DNA of 47,588 nt from Chloroflexota bacterium (GCA_009840575.1 VXNO01000092.1:1-47588), one strand, 5' to 3'; numbered from the stretch's first letter, positions 16,820 to 24,555 are shown. Notes: generated from the sequence alone by a model not told the origin. Numbers and translations: made by a program.

Positions 16820-18016
16820 TCAGCCGCCATTCAACTCCGCCGCGACATTGGCGCTGACCCACAGCTTCTCCAAAGCCAGCGTATTTTTGATACGCACGAC
16901 GCGGGCATCGGCGGCTTGGCCGGGGTCGGCGCGGAAGGCATCGTAAAGCGCGGCTTGGATGGTCTCTTCATCGCTTTCGAAGACCAGTGGCATGCGCCCG
17001 CGCAGCAGAAATCCGCTCGTATACATATTCTTGATGGTGATAGGAAAGTCGATTTTGTCGAAGAGCTTGCGCGACATAAAGTCAGCCAGCCCATAAGCAG
17101 TGGCATTGCCATGCGAGGCGGGCGTCAGGTCGAGGATGACGATGCGCTTGACGCGCGGCGCTGCTGGCTCGGGCTCGCCCTCGATCATCCAGCGGCCGAT
17201 GATGTTGGTATCCAGCCCGGCACCGCTGATGTCTTTGCCAATCTCATCGATGATCAAGACATCAATATCATCGACCGGCAGGCTGGGCATAAGCTCCCGC
17301 GAGCGCTGCAGCAGTCGTTGGTCGCCCGCCACCACGGCATCGATGCCAAAGCCTTCCAGGTGCGCCACAGCATGGTAGCCGTCTTCGACGATGCCGAAGC
17401 CCGCCAGGAAGGGGCTGTTATGCAGCAGACGCTTCGCCACCACCGGCATATAATCGCGCAAGCCAACCACGCCATGCTGATGGATGGCGCGCGCGCCCGT
17501 CTCTTTGCCCAAGCCGATCGCCATCATCTTCAGCAAGCCGCTTTCGTGCGGACCATGAAAATCGGTGTGGACTTTGGTCCGGTTGGCGATGATCAGTCCA
17601 TCCGCGCCAGCGACATTCTTGTCCAGATAGGCGCGGACGCCGACGCTGGTCAGTCCCTTGTCCACCACTTGCATAGTGGCGTGAATGGGGCAGCCCATGC
17701 TGGCTTTGTTGATGCCCAGCCCGTCCAGCACCTCGATTTGCCCCGCGGCTGTGCCACCGCCATGACTGCCCATAGCGGGCACGATGAAAGGCGCGCCGCC
17801 GCTGGACTTGACCAAGCCGACCAACTCCGCGGCGATGCTGTCGATGCTGGCGATGCCGCGGCTGCCAAAGCCCAGGGCGATGCGCTTGCCCCGCACCTGC
17901 CGCGCCAAACCCAGCCGCGCCCACTCGGCTCTTAAGGTGGCGGGGATGTCGACTGGTTGCGCTTTGGGCAAAGCCTGCGTGATTGGGAACAAATCGGGGA
18001 TGTGGATGTCTTCCAT
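16820..18016 (-). CDS. Lactate racemase-like protein (LarA N-terminal domain/DUF2088)
   Basis: This 398-residue protein matches the DUF2088/LarA N-terminal family, members of which include the nickel-pincer lactate racemase and many uncharacterised relatives. Visible blocks are KRIALGFGSRGIASI, PAMGSHGGGTAAGQ (about 80-93), RTKVHTDFHGPHESGLLKMM (146-165), DVLIIDEIGKDISGAGLDTN and ILDLTPASHGNATAYGLADF. The HTDFHG and SHGGG segments hold His residues that could take part in chemistry. Some family members are not racemases, so the reaction is open; 2-hydroxyacid isomerisation is a guess. An extended -10 (TGC-TAGAAT, minus strand 18058-18050) lies about 35 bases before the ATG. It faces the DUF4438 operon. 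Confidence 0.77.
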   Translation of the reverse strand: MEDIHIPDLFPITQALPKAQPVDIPATLRAEWARLGLARQVRGKRIALGFGSRGIASIDSIAAELVGLVKSSGGAPFIVPAMGSHGGGTAAGQIEVLDGLGINKASMGCPIHATMQVVDKGLTSVGVRAYLDKNVAGADGLIIANRTKVHTDFHGPHESGLLKMMAIGLGKETGARAIHQHGVVGLRDYMPVVAKRLLHNSPFLAGFGIVEDGYHAVAHLEGFGIDAVVAGDQRLLQRSRELMPSLPVDDIDVLIIDEIGKDISGAGLDTNIIGRWMIEGEPEPAAPRVKRIVILDLTPASHGNATAYGLADFMSRKLFDKIDFPITIKNMYTSGFLLRGRMPLVFESDEETIQAALYDAFRADPGQAADARVVRIKNTLALEKLWVSANVAAELNGG

Positions 18017-18049
18017 TGTCGCGCTCTTTTCGCTCGCTTATCGCGGGCT

Positions 18050-18058
18050 ATTCTAGCA
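18050..18058 (-). promoter_or_regulatory. Extended -10 promoter of the LarA-like gene
   Basis: On the minus strand, TGC followed by TAGAAT forms an extended -10 with five of six bases right. The expected transcript start near 18043 gives a leader of about 27 bases to the ATG at 18016. No -35 stands out. Confidence 0.5.
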
Positions 18059-18066
18059 CAAGCTGT

Positions 18067-18128
18067 AACCACAAAGGGCACAAAGGCGCAATAATTCTTT
18101 GCCACAGAGGTGCAGAGGCACAGAGGTT
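18067..18128. repeat. ACAAAGG/ACAGAGG-type intergenic repeat
   Basis: The block CCACAAAGGGCACAAAGGCG, followed later by GCCACAGAGGTGCAGAGGC, is built of near-repeats of ACAAAGG and CAGAGG. Similar pieces occur at 16000-16020, 23348-23365 and 27532-27563. Such purine-rich repeats are scattered between genes in many Chloroflexota genomes as I recall. The function is unknown. Confidence 0.55.
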
Positions 18129-18156
18129 TGGTGTAGGGCGAGGCAGTGACTCAGCC
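18125..18156 (-). repeat. Dispersed palindromic intergenic repeat, copy B
   Basis: GTGTAGGGCGAGGCAGTGAC followed by TCAGCC is the reverse complement of the CGAGTCACCGCCTCGCCCC-type element. It lies downstream of the restriction nuclease gene (3' side) and upstream of the LarA-like gene. Several substitutions in the core suggest an old copy. Confidence 0.55.
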
Positions 18157-18185
18157 TTCAAGAATAAGCAGTTTGAGCGAAATTC

Positions 18186-18812
18186 CTAATTTGTGATTTC
18201 ATGTTCCTTCAAATATGCAATCGCGTTGCGTAAGAAGTTTTCGCCGTTCTTGAATCGTCCCAAGCCTGTATTGCAGCTATCGCACAAGAACCCGCGCCAA
18301 CGCCCAGCGTAGTGGTCGTGATCAGCGACAACTTTGACATTGACGCCAACAATACCCATTTTGCGACATATTGGACATTGCCATAGCGTGCCTTTCTTAG
18401 GGCGCAACCGCTGCGATAATTTGCGCTCTCGGCTAGGGATTGCGCGGCGGTCTATATCCTGGCGACAGATATTGCAAGATGGTCTACGTGTTTTTCTGCC
18501 TTTTGCATCCGTCTGATTCACTTGGAATTCGTCCATGGGCTTCAAGACGAAACAGATATTGCAGATCTTTGATTCAAAGCCCTTACCTGTCTGGTAGATA
18601 TCTATTTCTGCGAGGTGTTCACTATTGATATAGAATTGCTGATTTTGACCGGGCAGAAAAACAAGCCATTCTGTGTCCGAATCATCAAGAACGATTCCCA
18701 CTGAGTTCGCAGGGAAATGGCTGGGTATTATGTCCCGAACCCCGTGATTGTTCGCAATCCCAGAACCGCTAACACAAAGAATCCAACTAGACTTTCCAAT
18801 GGGGTTAGTCAT
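18186..18812 (-). CDS. Type II restriction endonuclease, Hpy99I/endonuclease VII-like (beta-beta-alpha-metal)
   Basis: This 208-residue protein has an N-terminal beta-rich part (1-80) and two zinc-ribbon repeats: Cys84/87 with Cys113/116, and Cys146/149 with Cys177/180. The second repeat holds the endonuclease VII/HNH motif: Asp164-His165 in VADHDHYAG and Asn181 in CDSCNTGLG. The D-H-(15)-N spacing and the double zinc layout match Hpy99I, a CGWCG-cutting enzyme of 188 residues, as I recall its structure. It is directly downstream of a DNA methyltransferase and overlaps it by eight bases (ATG at 18812; an upstream TTG at 18824 is weaker). The gene is visibly more AT-rich than its neighbours, with sample lines at 33-38% GC. 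The recognition site is not predictable. Confidence 0.82.
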   Translation of the reverse strand: MTNPIGKSSWILCVSGSGIANNHGVRDIIPSHFPANSVGIVLDDSDTEWLVFLPGQNQQFYINSEHLAEIDIYQTGKGFESKICNICFVLKPMDEFQVNQTDAKGRKTRRPSCNICRQDIDRRAIPSRERKLSQRLRPKKGTLWQCPICRKMGIVGVNVKVVADHDHYAGRWRGFLCDSCNTGLGRFKNGENFLRNAIAYLKEHEITN

Positions 18813-19695
18813 GTTCAACTTCAACCTTCAGCCCGTGCATTTCCAGTCGCTGGCGGGCGATTTCGATGTATTCGGGCGAGATGTCAATGCCGATGAAGTT
18901 GCGCCCATGCAGGAGCGCCATCTTGCCAGTCGTGCCGCTGCCGCACATAGGGTCCAGCACCAAGTCGCCGGGATTGCTCCAGGACAAAATATGGTCTTCC
19001 GCCAGCTTCTCCGGGAAGACAGCAGGGTGCTGAAAGGCGATTTTGTCGCGCGTGGTGCCGCCCAGTCCGACCGCATAAGACCAGATATTCGTGCGCGTTT
19101 TTTCTTTTTTAAGCTCGCCCAGCTTTTTCTTGTTGATGCCATCGGGCAGCTTGTTGTGCGTGAGCAGCTCCATGCCATGCCGCGCGGTCGGGACTTTCAG
19201 CGGATTGAATGTCGCTGGCTTGCCTTTGGATAGCACAAACATCATCTCGTAGGCATTGGTGTAGGCGTTGCTGCGCATGAAAGGCGTGTTCTTTTTCTGG
19301 TAAATCATAACATCGTGCGCGGAGAAGCCAATCTCCTGGAAGTAGAGCGCCTGGCGGAAGGAAGTCAGGCTGCGGCCGCCGCGGATGCGATCGCCCACCA
19401 CCCACACGACCACGCCACCGCTTGCTGTAACGCGATAAAGCTGCTGCGCAATATCTTCAAATGGGAAGCGGTAGCCTTTGTATTCGCGCAGCTCATCGTA
19501 AGGCGGCGAGGTGACGGTCAGCTGCACGCTAGCGTCTGGCATTGCCCGCATCCGCTCGACACAATCGCCTGATTTGAGGTTGCCATGATGAGTCTCGTCA
19601 ATTTGCCCAGCCGCATCATCCTGTGCAGGGTGGTCCAGGTCGAGGGCTTGCTGCTGCAAATTGCCGCCTGTGAAAGTCAAGTTTCTTTGCTGCAT
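18805..19695 (-). CDS. DNA methyltransferase of the restriction-modification pair (N4-cytosine/N6-adenine, beta class)
   Basis: This 296-residue enzyme transfers a methyl group from S-adenosylmethionine to an exocyclic amino group in DNA. Catalytic motif IV, TSPPY (62-66), comes before the AdoMet motif DPMCGSGTTG (248-257), with the target-recognition region between. This order defines the beta class. SPPY is more frequent in N4-cytosine enzymes, but N6-adenine cannot be excluded. Other motifs present are GGVVVWVVGD and FIGIDISPEYIEIA. It protects the host from the overlapping downstream nuclease. The ATG at 19695 is preferred; a TTG at 19713 is in frame. A TATAAT on the minus strand at 19708-19703 lies so close to the ATG that the mRNA may be nearly leaderless. 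Confidence 0.9.
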   Translation of the reverse strand: MQQRNLTFTGGNLQQQALDLDHPAQDDAAGQIDETHHGNLKSGDCVERMRAMPDASVQLTVTSPPYDELREYKGYRFPFEDIAQQLYRVTASGGVVVWVVGDRIRGGRSLTSFRQALYFQEIGFSAHDVMIYQKKNTPFMRSNAYTNAYEMMFVLSKGKPATFNPLKVPTARHGMELLTHNKLPDGINKKKLGELKKEKTRTNIWSYAVGLGGTTRDKIAFQHPAVFPEKLAEDHILSWSNPGDLVLDPMCGSGTTGKMALLHGRNFIGIDISPEYIEIARQRLEMHGLKVEVEHD

Positions 19696-19702
19696 GTTGT
19701 CA

Positions 19703-19710
19703 ATTATAAT
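19703..19710. promoter_or_regulatory. Overlapping divergent -10 boxes (ATTATAAT)
   Basis: The eight bases ATTATAAT hold TATAAT on the plus strand (19705-19710) and TATAAT on the minus strand (19708-19703). They sit between the methyltransferase start (19695, minus) and the homocysteine-methyltransferase-like gene (19765, plus). The plus transcript would start near 19717. The minus transcript would start at or next to the methyltransferase ATG. No strong -35 is seen on either side. Only one direction could be used at a time. Confidence 0.5.
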
Positions 19711-19764
19711 CAACTTTTCAGTTTCTGCGGGCTGGCAACCGCATTACAGAAAGGCGGTGCCACA

Positions 19765-20673
19765 ATGAAAGCTACCATTCCCATTTTGCTGGACGGCGGC
19801 ATGGGGCAAGAGATCGTCAATCGTGGCGGCAAAGGCGACTACGGCAAATGGGCCAGCGGCGCGCTCTATGAAGCGCCCGAGCTCGTCAGCGCGATTCACC
19901 GCGATTACATAGACGCCGGCGCGGACATCATCACCGCCAACACCTACGGCACAACCCGCACCCGTCTGCGTTACATCGGCATAGAAGACCAGTTCGCGCC
20001 CCTGCTGCAAACCGCCAGCGACCTGGCGAACGCCGCCCGCGAGGCAGCCAACCGCGATATCCAAATCGCCGCCAGCCTGCCGCCGCTGGAAGCCAGTTAT
20101 GTCAATAGCTTCGCCCTGTCTTTCGAAGAAGCCACCGCCGAATTCGCCGAAATGATGACTGTGCTGGCGACGGGCGTGGATATCTTCTTGGGCGAGACCT
20201 TCTCGACTGGCTTTGAAGCGCGCGCTTTCTTAAAAGCTGCGCAGGGACGCGGCAAACCGATCTGGCTGGCGCTGACCTTGGATGACCACCAGCCCGAGCA
20301 GCTGCGCGGCGGCGAAAAACTGGCGGATGTCATCGCTTCCCTGCCCGAACTGCCCGATGCCCTGCTGCTGAATTGCTGCAAACCCGCCACCATCAGCCAG
20401 GCGCTGCCTATCCTGCAAGCCAGCGGAGCGCCTTTCGGGGCTTATGCCAACGGCTTCACCGGCATCCCGGATGACTGGGTGGATGTCGGCGGGGTGGCGC
20501 AACTGACGGCGCGCGAAGATATGTCGCCAGAAGGCTATGCGCGGGATGTGGCGGGCTGGATTGACACGGGCGCGTCCATCGTAGGCGGCTGCTGCGAGAC
20601 GGGTCCCGCGCATATTCAGCGGCTGCGTGAATTGATAGACGGGCGAAATGGCACAGCGGAGGCAAAGTTATGA
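19765..20673 (+). CDS. Homocysteine S-methyltransferase family protein
   Basis: This 302-residue protein is a TIM-barrel, zinc-dependent methyltransferase of the homocysteine S-methyltransferase/betaine-homocysteine family. It starts ILLDGGMGQEIVNRGG, has ADIITANTYGTTRTRL, and carries the zinc cysteines in LLNCCKPATI (204 or 205) and in VGGCCETGP (276 and 277). It probably moves a methyl group from S-methylmethionine, a betaine or a similar donor to homocysteine; the donor cannot be assigned. The start ATG 19765 has AAAGGCGG upstream. The next gene, an SDR, overlaps its stop (ATGA), so they are cotranscribed. I see no room for a SAM riboswitch in the roughly 50-base leader. Confidence 0.87.
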   Translation: MKATIPILLDGGMGQEIVNRGGKGDYGKWASGALYEAPELVSAIHRDYIDAGADIITANTYGTTRTRLRYIGIEDQFAPLLQTASDLANAAREAANRDIQIAASLPPLEASYVNSFALSFEEATAEFAEMMTVLATGVDIFLGETFSTGFEARAFLKAAQGRGKPIWLALTLDDHQPEQLRGGEKLADVIASLPELPDALLLNCCKPATISQALPILQASGAPFGAYANGFTGIPDDWVDVGGVAQLTAREDMSPEGYARDVAGWIDTGASIVGGCCETGPAHIQRLRELIDGRNGTAEAKL

Positions 20674-21371
20674 CGCAACGATGCGCGCTCATCACTGGCG
20701 CGGGCAGCGGCATCGGCAGAGCAATTGCGCTGCGGCTGGCGGCGGCGGGCATCCTCGTGCGGCTGGCGGGGCGCACCGAAAGCAAGCTGCGCGCGGTGGC
20801 GGAAGAAATCACGGCGCTGGGCGGCTCTGCGCAGGTTCACGCCCTCGACCTGGAGGGCGACGATGCGCTGGGCAGGCTGGCGGATGCGCTGTCGGGGGCG
20901 CGGCTGGATGCGCTGGTCCATTGCGCCGGCGACTGGTTAATCGCAGCGCTTGAAGACACCAGCGATGCCCAGCTTGACCACCTCTTGCGCTTGAACCTGC
21001 GCGCGCCCTATGTGCTGACGCGGCGGCTGCTACCCAACCTGCGCCGCAGCGACAACGCCAGCATCATCAATATCGGCTCCATCGTAACGACGCTGTCTGT
21101 GCCCGGCGTCAGCGCTTACACAGCCAGCAAAGTCGGCTTAAAAGGACTGACGGGCGCGCTGGCGGCTGAATTGCGCGAGGAGCTGATCCGCGTGGTGATG
21201 ATATCGCCGGGCCCCGCCGATACCCCTATGCGCGATGCCGCCTCGCCGGGTATCGACAAATCGCTGCTGGTCGCGCCGCAGACAATTGCCGACTTGGTAT
21301 ATGTGGTGCTATCGTTACCGCGCGGCATCACCACCAGCGACTTCAGCCTGCATTCCCTGCGCTGGGGATAA
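20670..21371 (+). CDS. Short-chain dehydrogenase/reductase (SDR)
   Basis: This 233-residue classical SDR has the nucleotide motif TGAGSGIG (9-16), Asn109, the catalytic Ser137, Tyr150 and Lys154 (YTASK), and PGPADTPMRD after the active site. The Arg35 after the second strand (LAGRTE) suggests NADP(H). It oxidises or reduces an alcohol/ketone; the substrate is unknown. Its ATG lies inside the stop of the homocysteine-methyltransferase-like gene, so the two are translationally coupled. The pairing of these functions has no obvious pathway. It converges on the 2-hydroxyacid dehydrogenase, with a palindromic repeat between the stops. Confidence 0.92.
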   Translation: MTQRCALITGAGSGIGRAIALRLAAAGILVRLAGRTESKLRAVAEEITALGGSAQVHALDLEGDDALGRLADALSGARLDALVHCAGDWLIAALEDTSDAQLDHLLRLNLRAPYVLTRRLLPNLRRSDNASIINIGSIVTTLSVPGVSAYTASKVGLKGLTGALAAELREELIRVVMISPGPADTPMRDAASPGIDKSLLVAPQTIADLVYVVLSLPRGITTSDFSLHSLRWG

Positions 21372-21376
21372 TGAAC

Positions 21377-21412
21377 GGACGAGGCGGCGACTCTCCCCTA
21401 CACCAAGCCTCC
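21377..21412 (+). repeat. Dispersed palindromic intergenic repeat, copy C (core inverted)
   Basis: GGACGAGGCGGCGACTC then TCCCCTACACCAAGCC. The flanks are in the same order as in copies E and F (GGACGAG ... CCCTACACC), but the middle reads GAGGCGGCGACTC rather than GAGTCGCCGCCTC, so the core is inverted within its flanks. It sits between two convergent genes and may act as a stem at both 3' ends. Confidence 0.6.
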
Positions 21413-21419
21413 GTGTTTA

Positions 21420-22418
21420 TCAGCCTTGCCTTTCTGCCCAGCGGGCGCGCACGGCATCCCAGACTTCGGGATTGATGAGGTGCGGCGGGACTTCGCCACG
21501 CAGAGTTTGCAGCACCTGCTCCAGCGCGTGCATGACCAGACGGCGCTTGCCGACGATGGTGGCGCTGGCGACATGCGGCGTGATGACCACATTGTGCCGT
21601 CCCAGCAGCGGATTACCCGCCAGCGGTGGCTCCGGGTCGGTTACATCCAGCCCCGCGCCGAAGAGTCGCCCCGAATCCAGCGCAGCCACCAGCGCCGCTT
21701 CATCGACATGCCCGCCGCGCGAGACATTGATGAAGACCGCGCTGGCTTTCATCTGCGCAAAGCGCCGCGCATTCATCAGCTTGTAGGTCGCCTTGTTCAG
21801 CGGCAGGTGCAGCGAGACCACATCAGCCTCGCCCAGCAGCGCCTCCAGCGATTGCGCCCGTTGTACGCCCAGCGCCGCAAAATGCTCGTCGCTGACATAG
21901 GGGTCGTAAGCCGCTACCTGCATGCCGATGGCGCGGGCAACCCCGCTGACATGCCCGCCGATGCGCCCCAAGCCCACCAAGCCCAGCCGCTTGTTCTGTA
22001 GTTCCAACGCTTGATAATCGCCCCAGATATTGCGGGCTTCACCATTCTCCAGCATAGCATTCAGCGCGCTCTCAACACTTTTGAGGCGGCGCGCCACACT
22101 GAACATCAGGGCGATGGCTTGCTCGGCAGTGGAGACGGTGGGGGCGTCAGGCGCATTCACCACGGCGATATGGCGGGCGCTGGCGGCGGCGATATCCACC
22201 TTGTCATAGCCGATGCCCGTGCGCGCGATGATGAGCAGCTTCGGCGCGCGCTCCATACACGTGGCATCGTAGCGATTCCCGCCCGCCATGACCGCGTCCG
22301 CATGTTCCAGGTTATGCCAGCGATCGGCGTGACCCACCGGGCTGATGCCGTCCGCCAGGCTTTCAAAGTGCCGGCGATAGTCATCGGGTACCGATTTTTC
22401 AAACCAGATTTTGTACAT
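21420..22418 (-). CDS. D-isomer-specific 2-hydroxyacid dehydrogenase
   Basis: This 332-residue NAD-dependent dehydrogenase has the GLGRIG dinucleotide motif (149-154) with Asp172 after the second strand (NAD preference). The catalytic triad of the family is complete: Arg234 (VSRGGHVDE), Glu263 (DPEPP) and His282 (TPHVAS). It interconverts a 2-oxo acid and a D-2-hydroxy acid, as in phosphoglycerate, glyoxylate or hydroxypyruvate reductases. It lies 38 bases downstream of the HpcH/HpaI aldolase on the same strand. Aldolase products such as pyruvate, lactaldehyde or glycolaldehyde derivatives may be its substrate class, though this is inference. The ATG at 22418 is the natural start. Confidence 0.92.
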   Translation of the reverse strand: MYKIWFEKSVPDDYRRHFESLADGISPVGHADRWHNLEHADAVMAGGNRYDATCMERAPKLLIIARTGIGYDKVDIAAASARHIAVVNAPDAPTVSTAEQAIALMFSVARRLKSVESALNAMLENGEARNIWGDYQALELQNKRLGLVGLGRIGGHVSGVARAIGMQVAAYDPYVSDEHFAALGVQRAQSLEALLGEADVVSLHLPLNKATYKLMNARRFAQMKASAVFINVSRGGHVDEAALVAALDSGRLFGAGLDVTDPEPPLAGNPLLGRHNVVITPHVASATIVGKRRLVMHALEQVLQTLRGEVPPHLINPEVWDAVRARWAERQG

Positions 22419-22456
22419 GATGGTTTTTGATCCTTGCTGTGGCTTTGCGCGCCCCT

Positions 22457-23266
22457 CTAAAAATGCACATCTTCATCAACGATTGCGCCGATATCATCGA
22501 TGGCTGCGCGGATTTGCTTGAACTCGACGGTCAAGGCGCGGTTAAATGCCGAAATGTCGGAACTGTGCATGACCAGGTTGGCGCCGGCTTTGACCCACTC
22601 AATCTCATGATGGGCGAAATTGTGATGGATGCCCACGCCGACACTCGCCGCCCGCGACTTGCGAATGATCGTGAGGATGGCGGCTTGGAAATCCGGGTGG
22701 TCATACTGCTCGGGCAGCCCCAGGCTGCAAGACAGGTCGTGAGGACCCACCAGCACGCAATCGACATAGGGCAGGCGCAGGATGTCATCGAGATTTTCCA
22801 GCGCCGGCACACTTTCGATATTGATGAAGAGGGCTTTGTGGGCGTTGCGCTGCGCGAGGTAGGCAGCCAGTTCCGGCTCCAGTTCGCCTTCGCCAGCCAG
22901 CGCCGCGCGCAGCTTCTCGCCTTTCAACGGGGCAAATTTGACCGCGCCGCCCAGCTCGATGACCTGCACGGGCGATTCCACATAGGGGGCGATGATGCCG
23001 TGCGCGCCGCCATCCAGCGTCATCTGCGCCAGGTAGGGGTCAGGCTCGGGGATGCGCACGACGGGCGCCAGGTCGAGCGCGGCATAACACTGGCAGAGCC
23101 AGGAGATGGCGCTGCGGTCTTGCGGCGTATGTTCGGTATCAATGAAGACCATATCCAAATCGAGGTTTTTCACCACCCGCGCCCATATCGGCGAGGGCGA
23201 ATACATGGCGCTGCCATAAACGCGCTGCCCGCTGCGCAGAGCCTGAATTAGTTGTTGTCCATTCAT
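22457..23266 (-). CDS. HpcH/HpaI family aldolase (2-keto-3-deoxy acid aldolase)
   Basis: This 269-residue class II aldolase splits 2-keto-3-deoxy acids into pyruvate and an aldehyde. Residues equivalent to those of E. coli HpaI are in place: His46 (DTEHTPQD), Arg71 (VVRIPEPD), Glu151 (INIESV) and Asp177 (GPHDLS), the last two being metal ligands. The same family includes RhmA (2-keto-3-deoxy-L-rhamnonate aldolase), which fits with the dehydratase at 819-2009. The ATG at 23266 follows AGGCGG by nine bases; an ATG two codons earlier (23272) is also possible. It is the first gene of a likely two-gene operon with the hydroxyacid dehydrogenase. Confidence 0.92.
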   Translation of the reverse strand: MNGQQLIQALRSGQRVYGSAMYSPSPIWARVVKNLDLDMVFIDTEHTPQDRSAISWLCQCYAALDLAPVVRIPEPDPYLAQMTLDGGAHGIIAPYVESPVQVIELGGAVKFAPLKGEKLRAALAGEGELEPELAAYLAQRNAHKALFINIESVPALENLDDILRLPYVDCVLVGPHDLSCSLGLPEQYDHPDFQAAILTIIRKSRAASVGVGIHHNFAHHEIEWVKAGANLVMHSSDISAFNRALTVEFKQIRAAIDDIGAIVDEDVHF

Positions 23267-23601
23267 GCGCATTAACCGCCTGTGCTGTGTATATCTACTG
23301 GCGAATGGTAGCCGCGCCCATGCGATAACGCAATATGCGCAACAGCCGATAATTCACCACAAAGGGCACAGAAGTAAGTGCAAGTAAGCCATGCGAATGG
23401 AAATTGTAAGGTTTGCCACTAGTGGTCTGCCCCCTCGGACCCTCTATATCAATGGGGAGAAGGTTTCGCCGCGCATTCGCATAGACATCGAAACTCATAC
23501 AGAATCACGATTCCGCCTGCCTTAGCCCCCCTCCCCGATGCTTTGGGGAGGGGCCGGGGGTAGGCTTGTGGTATAAATGGCGAGACACAAAGGACGGCTT
23601 T
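23267..23601. other. 335-base gap between the aldolase and epimerase genes
   Basis: No gene is visible here. The gap holds an ACAAAGG-type repeat fragment (CCACAAAGGGCACAG at 23348-23362), a perfect ten-base palindrome CCACTAGTGG (23416-23425), and the C/G-rich hairpin at 23526-23561. The upstream signals of both divergent genes must lie here, but I cannot point to a convincing -35/-10 pair. Confidence 0.5.
23526..23561. repeat. C/G-rich palindromic element
   Basis: CCCCTCCCC (23528-23536) pairs perfectly with GGGGAGGGG (23545-23553) across an eight-base loop, and further C and G runs (GCCCCC, CCGGGGGT) flank it. A related element with CCCCCCCC and GTCCGGGGGG lies at 34307-34336, and a shorter one at 27479-27499. 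It looks like a small dispersed element rather than a classical terminator, since no T tract follows. Confidence 0.6.
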
Positions 23602-24555
23602 ATGACCACCTTGATCACCGGCGGCGCTGGTTTTATCGGCAGCCATGTGGCGGCGGCGCTGCTGCAACGTGGCGAGACTGTGCTCGTCATCGACAATTTC
23701 AACGACTATTACGACCCCTCCATCAAGCGCGCCAATGTTCGTAAGCTGCGCGGATACGCCAATTTCCAGTTGGTCGAAGGCGATATCCGCGATGTTGCGC
23801 TGGTGGAAGGGCTATTTCGGGCGCACAGCATCCAGCGCGTGGCGCATCTGGCGGCGATGGCGGGCGTCCGCGCCAGCGTCAACCAGGCGCGTTTGTACAT
23901 GGATGTCAACCTGGGCGGCACATTGAACCTGCTCGAAGGCGCGAAGCTGGGCGGCTGCGGGCAATTTGTGCTGGCATCAACCTCATCGGTCTATGGCAAG
24001 ACGCGCCGCCTGCCCTTCATCGAGAGCGACCGCGCCGACCGTCCCTTGGCTGCCTACCCAGCCAGCAAGCGCGCCGCCGAGATGCTGGCGCACAGCTATC
24101 ACAACCTGGTTGGCATGCAGGTTACGGCGCTACGTTTCTTCAATGTCTATGGGCCAGCCGGGCGACCCGACATGATGCCTTGGCGGCTGATGGAAGCCAC
24201 CCAAAGCGGACAGCGGATACGTTTGTTTAATGGCGGTGATATCCAGCGCGACTGGACTTATATCGCCGATACGGTGGCGGGCGTGGTCGCTGCGCTGGAT
24301 AAGCCCTTGGGCAGCGAAGTCATCAACCTGGGCTGCGGCGCGCCGATTTCTCTGAGCGAGTTCGTTTGCATCATTGAAGAGCTGGCTGGCGTCAAGATTA
24401 ATGCTGTGCCTGTGCCAACGCCGCCCAGCGACCCGCCCATCACCTTTTGCGACAACAGCAAGGCGCGGCGTCTGCTGGGCTTCGCGCCGACAGTCGATAC
24501 GCGCGAAGGGCTGCGCCGCACCTGGGAATGGTATTGCGCGTATCGCGGCTTGTGA
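23602..24555 (+). CDS. NAD-dependent epimerase/dehydratase (UDP-glucuronate 4-epimerase-like extended SDR)
   Basis: This 317-residue extended SDR has GGAGFIGSH (7-15), Asp31 binding NAD ribose (VIDNFNDYYD), the catalytic STSSVYG segment and Tyr152-Lys156 (YPASK). DNFNDYYDPSIKRAN is typical of UDP-glucuronate 4-epimerase-like enzymes, and ALRFFNVYGPAGRPDMM continues the family pattern. It would interconvert nucleotide sugars for surface polysaccharide; the exact sugar is unsure. The start ATG 23602 has AAAGGA ten bases upstream. The in-frame extension upstream has no ribosome site. It converges on the permease-USP gene with 23 bases between stops. Confidence 0.9.
   Translation: MTTLITGGAGFIGSHVAAALLQRGETVLVIDNFNDYYDPSIKRANVRKLRGYANFQLVEGDIRDVALVEGLFRAHSIQRVAHLAAMAGVRASVNQARLYMDVNLGGTLNLLEGAKLGGCGQFVLASTSSVYGKTRRLPFIESDRADRPLAAYPASKRAAEMLAHSYHNLVGMQVTALRFFNVYGPAGRPDMMPWRLMEATQSGQRIRLFNGGDIQRDWTYIADTVAGVVAALDKPLGSEVINLGCGAPISLSEFVCIIEELAGVKINAVPVPTPPSDPPITFCDNSKARRLLGFAPTVDTREGLRRTWEWYCAYRGL

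Noticed and set aside
16766-17935. Open frame of almost 390 codons opposite the LarA-like gene
   Set aside because: The minus-strand protein has clear family motifs over the full length; the plus-strand translation has none and no ribosome site.
19711-19764. Possible SAM riboswitch before the homocysteine-methyltransferase-like gene
   Set aside because: The leader from the predicted transcript start is only about 50 bases, too short for the known SAM aptamers, and no paired elements are seen.
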